This document shows, piece after piece, positions 26,144 through 35,337 of a stretch of 64,000 bases of DNA. The DNA lies in assembly GCF_030159855.1 (NCBI RefSeq), contig NZ_BSNG01000001.1:2046001-2110000 (forward strand), read 5' to 3'. A program made the position numbers and the translations under genes. Positions within the stretch are counted from its first letter, which is position 1. Each line of letters starts with the position of its first letter. The notes beneath the pieces were generated by a model that did no database searches, had not been told where the DNA came from, and saw only the letters and a program-made list of their open reading frames with translations. The DNA comes from Devosia yakushimensis. GTDB lineage: Bacteria; Pseudomonadota; Alphaproteobacteria; Rhizobiales; Devosiaceae.

Positions 26144-28777
26144 ATGGGTGGGCGCAGAGTGACCAGAAACGCAAACAAGACTGTCCTTGAAACCATACTC
26201 GACTGGTCGACTGACCGCCCTCTTTGGCAGAGGGATACGCTACGCCGGATCGTGACCGGTGGAACGCCCAATGAAGCGGCTGTGAGCGAGATTTTGGCTC
26301 TTTGCAAAAAGGAGCACGGAGCCGAAGGCATCGCGTCAAAGCCGGTAGCCCTCGAAGCGGCGCACTTGCCGGCCGCTCCCGCCGATGGCGAGTCCATAGC
26401 GCTGGCCAGCGTCGGGGACATTGCCGGCGTGAACCAGCTTGCTCCCGGCCAGACGCTGCCGTTTGAAGCGGCCGGGCTCACCATTGTTTACGGACCTAAC
26501 GGGTCCGGCAAATCCGGCTACGGTCGGGTGCTCAAGCGCGCCTGCCGCGCGCGCAAGGCGGGCGAGATCATGCCCGACGCGTACAACCCGCCGCCTGCCG
26601 GCAAAGCGACGGGTATCTTCGCGATTCTCAAGGACGGTGTTGCGGCGCCGCCCATCAACTGGACCGACGACGGCAAACCGGACCCGGTGCTGTCGGCCGT
26701 CAGCGTCTTTGACCGAGATTGCGGATCAGTGCATGTGCAGGAAAAAAACGAGGTGGCGTTCAGGCCCTTCGGACTGGATATTCCCGACGACCTCGCGGGC
26801 GTCTGCCAGGCGCTCAAGCAGAAGCTGGATGCAGAAGAGTCGCAGCTCACTGCCCTCCGGGACCCGGTGTTCGAGAAGCCGACATGGAATGCCGCCACGC
26901 CGGTAGGCGCGATCATGTCGGCGCTTAGTCACGATACCGACCTGGTCGCTTTCGAGAAGCACGGCGACATGACCGCCGATGAACGGGCACGGCTGGCGCG
27001 CCTTGAAGAGGACCTGCTCAAGAATCCGGCTGATGCGGCCGCCGAGCAGAGGTTGTTTGCCGGAAATGTGAGGCAACTGATCGCCACCCTGGACCGGATT
27101 ACCACGTCCTATGACGACGAGAAGCTAACATGGTTGAAAGCGCTGGCGGACGCGGCGCGGCACAAGCGGGCGGCTGCCGATCTTGCTGCGCGCGAGACAT
27201 TCGATGGCCTTGCCGTTCCCGGTGTCGGCGGGGAAACGTGGCGGGCGCTGTGGGAAGCCGCTCGCCGCTATTCCGAGCAAACGGCGTATCCGAGTGCACC
27301 CTTCCCGCCCTCAGGAGACAAGTCCTGCGTCCTATGCCATCAGGCGCTGGGCGCGGATGCCCAGGACCGACTGGGGAGCTTCGAGACCTTCGTCCGCGCG
27401 GATGCGGAATCACAGGCGGCGCGAGCGGAGCAAGACTATTCCGAGGCGCTTGCTGCCTTCAAGGTCCGGAAACCGGACGTGCGCGTGATCGCGCAGGCGC
27501 GGAAGCGCATTGCGCTCCAGAATCCCAGCCTCGCCCGAAAGGCACTGCGGCTGTTTGCCAGCGCGGATTTGCGGCGCCTGAAATGCCATCACGCCCTTTC
27601 GACGGCCGATGCGCTGGTGCTGCCACCGTTCTCGCCGTCGCCAAAACCAGAACTGGAGGCGCTGGCGAGTGCGCTGGAATCCTATGCCGTAGAACTCGAC
27701 GAGGCGGCCGACGCTGAGGGCCGAGACCGGCTGATCTTCGAACGCGATTCCTTGAGAGGCCGGGCCGCGGTTTCCGACCTACTGGAAACAGCAAAGAAGG
27801 AGGTCAATCGCCTCGATGAGCTGCGCATGGTCCACGCCTGCATCGCGGACACGACGACCAATGCCATCACCAAGCTCGGGAACGATATCGCCGACAATGT
27901 TATCACCCCGAAAATGCGCGACCAGTTTCAGTCGGAGATCGTCCATCTCGCAGCGGAGAAAGTGCGCGTGGAAATCGTGCGCGCGGGCGGGCGGTACGGC
28001 TCCCCCATCTACCAGGTGCGCCTCTTCGCCAACCCAAAAGCCAAGGTCCATATGGTTCTGAGCGAGGGGGAGCAAACCTGTGTGGCGCTCGCCGCGTTCC
28101 TCACGGAACTGGCGACGGCCCATCATAAATCCGCGCTGGTTTTCGACGACCCGGTGACATCGCTCGATCATCGCTGGCGGGAAAGGGTGGCGGAGCGGCT
28201 GGTGGAGGAATCCGCCACGCGCCAGATCATCGTCTTCACCCATGACATGGTGTTCGTAAACGACCTTCATGACAAGGCAATCCGGGAGGGCGTTCCGATG
28301 AAGCAGGTCAGCCTGTCGCGCGGGCCTGCCGGCACGGGCATGGTCACGGACGGCTTGCCCTGGCAGCACGCCGGTGTCCGCGACCGGATCGACAAGCTGG
28401 AAAAGGCGGCGCGGGACGCGCGCAAGCTTTACGATGCGAACGACGAAGAAAGATACCGGGACGCGGCCGTGAAAATCTATGACCGGCTGCGAGCCACGTG
28501 GGAGCGCGGTCTGGAGGATATCGCCTTTGCCGGCGTCATCCATCGTCACCGGGACTACATCGACACCAAAAACCTGAAACGGGTGACGGTTATCGTAGAC
28601 TCGGATGTCGAGACATTTCGGAAGAACTTCAAGAAGTGCAGCGACCTCGTGGATGCCCACGACCCATCCCGCGCACGGGACGGCGCGGTTCCGCCACCCA
28701 ATGAAGTTTACGCGGACATCCAAACGCTTGCAGGGTGGGCGGACTCTATTAGAACCCGGCAGAACGCCTTGCCGTAA
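26144..28777 (+). CDS. AAA family ATPase, RloC-like, with zinc-hook-type CxxC
   Basis: The 877-residue protein has an SMC/Rad50-style split ATPase: Walker A GPNGSGKS near 117-124, an ABC signature LSEGEQTCVAL near 640, and Walker B ALVFDDPVTSLDH near 664-676. Between them are helical, coiled-coil-prone segments with a CVLC motif near 395-398 that could form a zinc hook. This layout fits the AAA_13/COG4694 group, which includes RloC, a tRNA wobble-nucleotide-excising nuclease linked to type I restriction loci. The C-terminus has an R-x3-E (RATWE) followed by nearby histidines, but an anticodon nuclease triad is not certain. The frame also opens at TTG 26138 and GTG 26159. Confidence 0.8.
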   Translation: MGGRRVTRNANKTVLETILDWSTDRPLWQRDTLRRIVTGGTPNEAAVSEILALCKKEHGAEGIASKPVALEAAHLPAAPADGESIALASVGDIAGVNQLAPGQTLPFEAAGLTIVYGPNGSGKSGYGRVLKRACRARKAGEIMPDAYNPPPAGKATGIFAILKDGVAAPPINWTDDGKPDPVLSAVSVFDRDCGSVHVQEKNEVAFRPFGLDIPDDLAGVCQALKQKLDAEESQLTALRDPVFEKPTWNAATPVGAIMSALSHDTDLVAFEKHGDMTADERARLARLEEDLLKNPADAAAEQRLFAGNVRQLIATLDRITTSYDDEKLTWLKALADAARHKRAAADLAARETFDGLAVPGVGGETWRALWEAARRYSEQTAYPSAPFPPSGDKSCVLCHQALGADAQDRLGSFETFVRADAESQAARAEQDYSEALAAFKVRKPDVRVIAQARKRIALQNPSLARKALRLFASADLRRLKCHHALSTADALVLPPFSPSPKPELEALASALESYAVELDEAADAEGRDRLIFERDSLRGRAAVSDLLETAKKEVNRLDELRMVHACIADTTTNAITKLGNDIADNVITPKMRDQFQSEIVHLAAEKVRVEIVRAGGRYGSPIYQVRLFANPKAKVHMVLSEGEQTCVALAAFLTELATAHHKSALVFDDPVTSLDHRWRERVAERLVEESATRQIIVFTHDMVFVNDLHDKAIREGVPMKQVSLSRGPAGTGMVTDGLPWQHAGVRDRIDKLEKAARDARKLYDANDEERYRDAAVKIYDRLRATWERGLEDIAFAGVIHRHRDYIDTKNLKRVTVIVDSDVETFRKNFKKCSDLVDAHDPSRARDGAVPPPNEVYADIQTLAGWADSIRTRQNALP

Positions 28778-28826
28778 CTATCCTCGATCAACCTGGATAG
28801 GTGGTGTCGGTACCGTGATCTCCTTG

Positions 28827-28864
28827 GACGGGGCGCGAAGCCGCGAGTAGCGGAGCGCCCCGTC
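28827..28864. terminator. Two-part hairpin between convergent genes
   Basis: GACGGGGCG (28827-28835) and CGCCCCGTC (28856-28864) form a perfect nine-base outer stem, with an inner stem CCGC-GAGTA-GCGG. It lies between the ATPase gene (+) and a small minus-strand gene, so bidirectional termination is plausible, though no T-run is present. Confidence 0.5.
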
Positions 28865-28891
28865 ACGAGTGTTGATGGCAAAGCGTGCCAG

Positions 28892-29179
28892 TTAGAGGCT
28901 GACGCCCAGGTTGGCAACGATGGCTTTGGCAGTCTCAGCGTTGACGTTCAGTTCCTCACCGCTGGTTAAATGCAGCTTAAAGTAGCCAGGAACATTCTCC
29001 TTCGTGTAGTCCCCATTGTGCTTGAGGTCCTCACGGCACGGGCGAACGGATTCGATGGCCTCGGCGACAAGATGGATGACCTCCATATTGTCTGCGCTGG
29101 CCGTGGCCGCCAAATCGAACTCCTGACGCGTGCCGGAGTTCTTGGTGACGATCTGGCGGTGGTGCTTGACCCTAAGCAT
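28892..29179 (-). CDS. Small hypothetical protein
   Basis: This 95-residue protein is not recognised. It is soluble-looking, without signal peptide or membrane segment; the C-terminal half reads FKLHLTSGEELNVNAETAKAIVANLG, suggesting a small beta-strand plus helix fold. ATG 29179 is preceded by GGAGA at five bases, which supports real translation. It lies downstream of the relaxase promoter side but is separated from the relaxase by a 200-bp repeat-bearing gap. A role in mobilization or defence regulation is possible but has no direct support. Confidence 0.55.
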   Translation of the reverse strand: MLRVKHHRQIVTKNSGTRQEFDLAATASADNMEVIHLVAEAIESVRPCREDLKHNGDYTKENVPGYFKLHLTSGEELNVNAETAKAIVANLGVSL

Positions 29180-29241
29180 TGGGTTCTCCTATAGTGGCGC
29201 TATTGCCAGGACCCAACTTAAGTCGTTGAAATCGCTTTAGT

Positions 29242-29354
29242 AATCCCTGGAGCTAGCATGGGATAGTTCCCCTAATCCTTGCCCAATGCCTCCTATCCTT
29301 ACTCGGTGTAAGCGGTAGCGGAACCAATCCTTGAAAAACGACGCAACTATCCTT
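29242..29354. repeat. Helically phased WATCCTT repeats
   Basis: AATCCCT (29242), AATCCTT (29274), TATCCTT (29294), AATCCTT (29326) and TATCCTT (29348) lie in direct orientation with start-to-start distances of 32, 20, 32 and 22 bases, all near multiples of the helical turn. The block fills the gap between the small unknown gene and the end of the relaxase gene. It may bind an excisionase or regulator, or form part of a transfer origin. Confidence 0.5.
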
Positions 29355-29377
29355 CCAAAGTACTAGAAAGATTTTCC

Positions 29378-30418
29378 CTAGGGTCGTCGACTTTTTGGCG
29401 TTTGACGGCCTTGAGGTGGTTTTTTGAGGGCTCGCTTAGCTAATTTCAAGGATTGGCGGGGCCTGGCTGCCTCAGAATTGGCATTTTCGCGCAAAGGCAA
29501 TCCAGCATTAGGCAACCTCGACCTATTTTCAGGATCACTCGTCGACTTGCCGTCCACGGCAACGAGTAGCCTCTCCCAGCACTCCCCAAGCCTGAGCCGC
29601 TGATGAAGTAGCCAGGATTGCATGCGCTTGAGGTTTCTTGCGACCACTTCCCTCCAGCGATTTCCACGCTCCGTGCGAACACCGCGACGCTCCAATGCAC
29701 TTGCCTTGTGACCGATTTTTGGTTCGGGCTCACGATCCAGAATAACGACTTCGATGTCTAACGCTTGAGCCAGTTCGTTGTCATTGGCCGCACGCGCCAT
29801 GGCCGCTTGGTTAGACAGGTCGATACGCTGAGCTTCTAAAGTCCGGTGATCAACTCGATCTAATTGGCCCGCTGTCTCAAGCGCGCGGTTAACCTGGTCG
29901 GCCCATGCCTCTCGCCAATGCACCAGCAGAGTACGCTCATTCCAATCTCGGCACTTGTTGCCGAACCCTTCACCGGTTAGTTCCCTGAGTGTGAGCATGA
30001 CGTGCGCATGATCGTTACGCGGATCGCCTTTCTTATGGCTAACATGCACGGCGATATCGGCAATCATGCCTACGCTGACGAATTCCTCACTAACGAAAGT
30101 CCGAACCAAGGTCAGTTGTGAATCGCGGTCAAGCTCATGCGGCAGCGCAAGCTGAACCTCTCTGCAGAGTTGTGCATCCTTTCGCCGCTCTGCGCGCTCA
30201 ACTGCGTTCCACAGCTTCTCTCTATCCAGCATCCAAAGCGGCGACCCCTGCGGGGCCATGATTTCAGTGTGCACAACGCCCTTGCGACGAGCATAGTCGA
30301 AGATTTGGTTGGTGTGCTCATCGGCAATGCGGCCGCCAGCGCGATATGCCGCAGCGGCTGTAACAGAGCGGCCCGATCCCCGTGACATAATCTGGGCAGA
30401 CAAACGATATATCGCCAC
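29378..30418 (-). CDS. mobA: MobA/MobL family relaxase
   Basis: MobA/MobL relaxases nick the origin of transfer to start DNA mobilization. The N-terminus AIYRLSAQIMSRGSGRSVTA is the family opening. The metal-binding His motif is NDHAHVMLTLREL near residue 140. No helicase or primase domain follows; the 346-residue protein ends in a basic Lys/Arg-rich tail. GTG 30418 gives the family start; the frame extends upstream to 30610 through unrelated residues. AGGGGAG lies about 14 bases upstream of it, a weak placement. The 280-bp gap to the DUF5655 gene is where an oriT would be sought. Confidence 0.85.
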   Translation of the reverse strand: MAIYRLSAQIMSRGSGRSVTAAAAYRAGGRIADEHTNQIFDYARRKGVVHTEIMAPQGSPLWMLDREKLWNAVERAERRKDAQLCREVQLALPHELDRDSQLTLVRTFVSEEFVSVGMIADIAVHVSHKKGDPRNDHAHVMLTLRELTGEGFGNKCRDWNERTLLVHWREAWADQVNRALETAGQLDRVDHRTLEAQRIDLSNQAAMARAANDNELAQALDIEVVILDREPEPKIGHKASALERRGVRTERGNRWREVVARNLKRMQSWLLHQRLRLGECWERLLVAVDGKSTSDPENRSRLPNAGLPLRENANSEAARPRQSLKLAKRALKKPPQGRQTPKSRRP

Positions 30419-30698
30419 AACACCTGCCTGATCTCCCCTAGCTGTCCAGCATGCACAATGCTGGCGCCAGGAGCGCGAGGGAGTGCGTAGCTCTCTCGCT
30501 TCGACTTGCAAAAGTCGAACGGGGAAGCCGTCCGGCCGGGGCATTGCCCAGATGAGGACGCGCACATTACGGATGTAATGTATAAGCGCGCATTTTCTGT
30601 TGCAATTCAAATCTCCGTACCGCTACGAACATTAATCTGATTCGCGCTCGTCCGCCGATACCTTGTCTTCGATGTGGCGGGGGCCATACCGAAACAAC

Positions 30699-31628
30699 TC
30701 ATGCACCGTCATAGCTGCGGTCCATCAGTGGCTTGGCTTTGTCCAGCTTGGCGACATCAGTGATGATGACTTCAAGGTCGCCAGTGCCGAAATGGCCGAT
30801 GTTGCGCACGTCGCGGGTAAAACCGGGCTCAAGTTCGATGGTGTCTGGATCGACCTTCAGGAAAACCTTGAGGTGCCTGATCTGCGGTTTAACCTCGACG
30901 CACGCGAAGTTCTTTAGGCGGCGGAACGCGACGTAGTTGTCCAGGGTCTTCAATTCGACATCATCGCCCAGCGCTAACAGGTACGCCTTCGTCGCCTCAT
31001 AGAGGTCCACAAGGTCCTGGTCCGCGTCCGCGAGATATTGCGTAACCGTCTTCTGGCGGGAGCGTGGTCGCGCCGCCACAGGCTCGCCTAGAGCGTCGAC
31101 GCCGACGGGAATTTCGCGAATGGGGCGCTCCGATGCCGATGTCAACAGTTCGAAAAGCAACAGTTCCTCGCCAAACCGGCGATAGCGAACCAGCGCGATG
31201 TTCCGATTCATTTGGTTGACCGCATGAGCATCGTATTTTGTGAAGTCCCCGGCAATGCACACCAGGCGAGGCGTTCCCCAATCAACCGCCTTTGCCTGTT
31301 CGGCCCCGAAGCGCTCCAGCACAAGCCATTCGAAATCGCGGCGGTGGTCCATGAGCCAGTCGAGATAGAACAGGCCCTGATTGATGACGTTCTCGTTGCT
31401 GGCACGCTTATACTCGACGATGACCGGTGAACCATTTTCGTCAATGCCGAGCGAGTCCATGCGCCCGCCGTTGGTCGTCGGAAACTCGGAGGCCAAGAAC
31501 CGCACGCCGAGAAACGCTTCCATGTTGCTTTCAATGAGGGTCTGCAGCGACTTTTCCAGCGCAACCGCGCTGCCGCGAAGCTCTGTGACCGACGCGACGT
31601 CAGTGCGAAAAAGCTTAATGTCGCTCAT
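30699..31628 (-). CDS. Endonuclease-like DUF5655 domain protein
   Basis: The 309-residue protein has an N-terminal PD-(D/E)XK-type nuclease region: Asp58 (GGRMDSLGID), Glu72 and Lys74 (VIVEYKRA), and Gln84 (NVINQGLFYLDW). This is the layout of NucS-like or predicted transport/nuclease domains. The C-terminal 120 residues match DUF5655 (TLDNYVAFRRLKNFACVEV). It starts 42 bp after hsdR ends and reads the same way, so it is probably the last gene of the restriction operon. A nuclease role is inferred from motifs only. Confidence 0.78.
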   Translation of the reverse strand: MSDIKLFRTDVASVTELRGSAVALEKSLQTLIESNMEAFLGVRFLASEFPTTNGGRMDSLGIDENGSPVIVEYKRASNENVINQGLFYLDWLMDHRRDFEWLVLERFGAEQAKAVDWGTPRLVCIAGDFTKYDAHAVNQMNRNIALVRYRRFGEELLLFELLTSASERPIREIPVGVDALGEPVAARPRSRQKTVTQYLADADQDLVDLYEATKAYLLALGDDVELKTLDNYVAFRRLKNFACVEVKPQIRHLKVFLKVDPDTIELEPGFTRDVRNIGHFGTGDLEVIITDVAKLDKAKPLMDRSYDGA

Positions 31629-31670
31629 GGTGCCTCCGGCGATTTTGGTTTTGGGCTTGCGGAAACCTTA

Positions 31671-34600
31671 TCACTCGGCCGATTTACTATCTCGGACCCG
31701 TCTAAAGATTTCTAACGCGAGCTGCTCGTGTGCGGCCGACCGGAAGTCTTTGTCAGTCATAACCCGCGAAAAGATCTCCTCGTTTCCTTCCATGCGGTCG
31801 ATGAAAAGCTCATCAAGCATCCGCTCCAGATAAGATGAAAAATTGGCCAGGTTGTTGGCCTTAGCCGCCTCTACGATCTTTTCGTCCTCTTCCGCGCTGG
31901 CCCGTATCTGGTCGAAGAACAGCTGATCGGCTCCGGTGAAATCGGTCCCGAAGCGTTCGTTCAACTTCGAAACCAAGGAGGAGAGCGTCATTCCATCTTC
32001 CGAGAGCCCCCCTGTCCCCACGTCGGTCGGGCCTTTCAGGGGATCGGCCTCGCCATAATCCAGATCGATCGAGCCCTCGGTCATCTGCTGGAGCCGGAAG
32101 AAGCGTAGCGCAACTTCGTCGTCCAGCGCGAACGCCTGCCCATCGCCGGGCGGTGGCAGCTTGGCAATCAGGTTGCGAACGAAGGCATAGAGCTTTTCAA
32201 GCTCGCTGTCCTGATACGGGATGACCTGTGAGAGAAAGGCGTAAAGGTTGCGGTAGGCGGTGAGCTGGCCGCGAAATTCGTCCTGCTCGCCCTCGTCCCT
32301 ATCGCCGAACCGTTGCACCACGATGTCGAGTGCCGCGTTCATCAACCGATGGTCGGTGGCGGAATGATCGCGCTTGCCCCGATACCAAACCTCGGCGAAG
32401 GCGTTGACGTCGTTGGGTGAGAAGATCGCCCACTCCAGGAGTTTATGCTGCAATTCCGATAGACGGTGCGGATCGGCATTCTCGCCGATGGGCGTCGCCT
32501 CGTAATAGGGCTTAAACGCCTTGTAGATGTCGTCTTCCTCGTTGGCGAAATCGAGCACGAAGGTACGTGCCTTTCCCGGAGCCATGCGGTTGAGGCGAGA
32601 CAGCGTCTGTACCGCTTGCACGCCGGCGAGGCGCTTGACCACATACATCGTCTGCAAAAGCGGCTGGTCGAAGCCCGTCTGGTACTTCTCGGCGACCAGC
32701 AGCACCCGATAGTCGTCGCGCTCGAAGGCTTCCGGCAGTTCGCTTTCCGCTAAGCCGTCGTTCATCGAAACTTCGGTATAGGACGAGCCGGGGTCTTCCG
32801 GGTCTTCCACACTGCCGGAGAAGGCGACCAGCGAGCGGATGCCGGAATAGCCGTTGGCCTTGATGTAGCGGTCGAACGCCAGCTTGTATTTGACGGCGGC
32901 AAGGCGCGAGCCCGTGACAACCATCGCCTTGGCCCGCCCGCCAAGCTCGTGCATGACGTAGAGCCGGAAGTGCTCCACGATTACCGAAACAACCTGTTCT
33001 ATATTGACCGGATGCAGTTCGAGATACCGGGTCAGCGCCTTCGCCGCCTGTTTGCGCGGCACCTCGGGGTCATTCTCCACCTGCTTGATGAGGCCGAAGA
33101 AGCGCTTGTAGGTCGTGTAGTTCAAGAGCACGTCCATGATGAAGCCTTCTTCGATGGCTTGCCGCATGGTGTACTCGTGGAACGGCGATGTGCCCGACGG
33201 TCCCGGCTCGTCGAACAGCACCTTGGTCTTGAACTTTGGCGTGGCGGTAAAGGCGAAGAAGGAAAGGTTCGGCTGACGCGCCCGCTTCAGAGAATCGCGC
33301 AGGATGGTCGCCTTGGCCACCTCGGACAGGTCGTCATCCTCTTCGTGCGACATCTGCGCGGCAATCGCCGCCTCGATGCCGTCCCTGTTGAGCATCCCGC
33401 GCAGCGCGGTCGCCGTCTCGCCGCTTTGCGAGGAATGCGCCTCGTCGACGATCACCGCGAAGCGCTTGCCTGCCGTGTCGATCTTCACGCCGCTGCCCTT
33501 CTTTTCAAGCGTGGACAGCGCCTGCGCGATGAAGGGGAATTTCTGGATCGTGGTGATGACGATGGGTGTGCCGCTCGACAGCGCGCGAGCAAGCTGCTGG
33601 GTATCCTCGTCGATCTTTTCGACCACGCCGGTCTTGTGCTCGAACTGATAGATCGTGTTCTGCAATTGCTGGTCGAGAACGCGCCGGTCGGTGACGACGA
33701 TCACCGAATGAAACACCTTCTCGTCATTGGCGTCATGAAGGCTCGATAGCCGGTGCGCCAGCCATGCGATGGAGTTGGATTTGCCCGAACCCGCCGAATG
33801 CTGGACAAGGTAGTTGCGCCCCGAGCCGTTGGCGTGAGCATGAGAGACAAGCTTGCGCACCGCGTCTAGCTGATGATAGCGCGGGAAGACCATCGTTTCC
33901 TTGGTGATGGTACGTGCGCCCTTGTCGGTCTTGACCTGACGCTCCTTCACTTCCAGGTGCATGAAGCGCTGTAGAATGTCCAAGAGACTATCGGGTTGCA
34001 GAACCTCATCCCAGAGGTAATGGGTCTTCCAGTTGCCTTCGACGGGCGGGTTGCCAGCGCCGTGATTGTTGCCCCGGTTGAAGGGCAGGAACACCGTTTC
34101 CTTGCCCTTGAGGCGCGTGGACATCCACACCTCGTCAGGGTCCACCGCGAAATGCACAAGCGCGCGTTTCTTGAAGGCGAACAGCAAATCGCGCTCGTCG
34201 CGCGCTTCGCAATACTGGCGAACGGCATCGGCCGCGCGCTGATTGGTCAACGGGTTCTTCAGTTCCGCCGTCGCCACCGGCAGGCCGTTGACGGCCAAGG
34301 TCACGTCAATGATGCAGCGCCGGTTCTTGCCATCCGCCTTTTTCATTGCTGAGGTGAAGGCCACCTGTCGCGTGATGGTCAGCCGGTTGGCGGCATAGCA
34401 CGCGGCGGCGCCGGGGTTCATGCTGGAGTTAGGGCGAAAATAGGCCAGCCGGAAAGTCTTGCCGTAGCATTTGAAGCCGTGGCGCAGGACGTGCAGCGTG
34501 CCCTTTATGTCGAGTTCCTTGGCGAGACTGTCGAGAACGGTCTCTTCTGTCTTGGCCCCGAGCAGAGCGAAAAGCTGCCCCCATTTTGTCGCTTGGCTGT

Positions 34601-34742
34601 CTTTCAGGAAGCCGGTCACGTCGTCGGGAAAAAGCGCCAGGGCCTCGTCATAGGCGGTCGGCGGGCGCTTGGCATAACCGCCCGCACCGATCAGACCGGC
34701 CTCTATCGCTATCTCAAAGTCGAGTTCGGTGTGCCCCGGCAT
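31671..34742 (-). CDS. hsdR: Type I restriction endonuclease subunit R
   Basis: HsdR cuts and translocates DNA as part of the R2M2S1 complex. The N-terminal nuclease has Asp146 and Glu160-x-Lys162 (IDVTLAVNGLPVATAELKNP). The motor domain has Walker A HSAGSGKS near 315-322, the DEAH box VIVDEAHSSQSG near 430-440, and motif VI-like VQTLSRLNRMAPGK near 700. At 1023 residues it has a normal length and no broken motif. It starts 7 bp after the unknown gene upstream, in one operon with hsdM and hsdS. Confidence 0.96.
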   Translation of the reverse strand: MPGHTELDFEIAIEAGLIGAGGYAKRPPTAYDEALALFPDDVTGFLKDSQATKWGQLFALLGAKTEETVLDSLAKELDIKGTLHVLRHGFKCYGKTFRLAYFRPNSSMNPGAAACYAANRLTITRQVAFTSAMKKADGKNRRCIIDVTLAVNGLPVATAELKNPLTNQRAADAVRQYCEARDERDLLFAFKKRALVHFAVDPDEVWMSTRLKGKETVFLPFNRGNNHGAGNPPVEGNWKTHYLWDEVLQPDSLLDILQRFMHLEVKERQVKTDKGARTITKETMVFPRYHQLDAVRKLVSHAHANGSGRNYLVQHSAGSGKSNSIAWLAHRLSSLHDANDEKVFHSVIVVTDRRVLDQQLQNTIYQFEHKTGVVEKIDEDTQQLARALSSGTPIVITTIQKFPFIAQALSTLEKKGSGVKIDTAGKRFAVIVDEAHSSQSGETATALRGMLNRDGIEAAIAAQMSHEEDDDLSEVAKATILRDSLKRARQPNLSFFAFTATPKFKTKVLFDEPGPSGTSPFHEYTMRQAIEEGFIMDVLLNYTTYKRFFGLIKQVENDPEVPRKQAAKALTRYLELHPVNIEQVVSVIVEHFRLYVMHELGGRAKAMVVTGSRLAAVKYKLAFDRYIKANGYSGIRSLVAFSGSVEDPEDPGSSYTEVSMNDGLAESELPEAFERDDYRVLLVAEKYQTGFDQPLLQTMYVVKRLAGVQAVQTLSRLNRMAPGKARTFVLDFANEEDDIYKAFKPYYEATPIGENADPHRLSELQHKLLEWAIFSPNDVNAFAEVWYRGKRDHSATDHRLMNAALDIVVQRFGDRDEGEQDEFRGQLTAYRNLYAFLSQVIPYQDSELEKLYAFVRNLIAKLPPPGDGQAFALDDEVALRFFRLQQMTEGSIDLDYGEADPLKGPTDVGTGGLSEDGMTLSSLVSKLNERFGTDFTGADQLFFDQIRASAEEDEKIVEAAKANNLANFSSYLERMLDELFIDRMEGNEEIFSRVMTDKDFRSAAHEQLALEIFRRVRDSKSAE

Positions 34743-34749
34743 ATTATCC

Positions 34750-35337
34750 TCAAACCGTATTCACAGAGTCATTCTCAAGATCATCAAGCGCAAGCGTTTC
34801 AATCTCATCATAGTGATAGTGACGAACGGAAGGATCGCGCGCGAGATATTTCTTGGCCTCATCCAGATAGGCGTCCGGATTGTTGTTCTCTGTAAGAACG
34901 AATTTCTTGGTTCTAAGCGGTCTGTTGTCGCCAGTATACTGTTCGACCACCTTGCGGAGGCATGCACACCAATGTGCTCCAGACTTAAGTTGATCGATGA
35001 TCGATCCTGCATCGAGGCTCTTCGTTTTGAACTCGAAGAGGTAGGCGACGACCTTGCGGTTAACGCATTGAAAAACGACAAAATCGCACCGCTTCGACCA
35101 CTCCTTGCCGTTATTATCAAGGAAGTGGAAGAGTGGGTCATTACGGCCGTCTAGCTTGATGGCAAAGGCCTTGCCCTTGTAGGGCAGCCGGACCACGCGC
35201 GTGGTCTTTTTGGTTTCGCCCTCGCGAAAGTACTTTTCGCGAAGGACGATCTCGCCTCCGTCGCCGCGATGAACAATATATTCGTCGCTAATGTAAGCCT
35301 TGATATGGTCGAAGTAACTGGAGGCGTCGAGTGTCAT
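34750..35337 (-). CDS. Unknown PD-(D/E)XK-like protein inserted in the hsd operon
   Basis: This 195-residue protein is not recognised as a named family. It has a nuclease-like pattern: Asp85 in KRCDFVVFQ, then Glu102-x-Lys104 in YLFEFKTKS, spaced as in PD-(D/E)XK folds, followed by a helix GSIIDQLKSGAHWCACLRKV. ATG 35337 overlaps the hsdS stop as ATGA, and hsdR starts 7 bp after its stop, so it is translated within the operon. It could be a restriction-associated nuclease, an accessory or inhibitory subunit, or an unrelated factor. The frame extends to 35430 inside hsdS, which is unlikely to be used. Confidence 0.7.
   Translation of the reverse strand: MTLDASSYFDHIKAYISDEYIVHRGDGGEIVLREKYFREGETKKTTRVVRLPYKGKAFAIKLDGRNDPLFHFLDNNGKEWSKRCDFVVFQCVNRKVVAYLFEFKTKSLDAGSIIDQLKSGAHWCACLRKVVEQYTGDNRPLRTKKFVLTENNNPDAYLDEAKKYLARDPSVRHYHYDEIETLALDDLENDSVNTV

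Noticed and set aside
26144..28777. Calling the ATPase a confirmed RloC
   Set aside because: The ATPase and hook features fit, but the Arg-Glu-His triad spacing could not be aligned by eye, so only RloC-like is stated.
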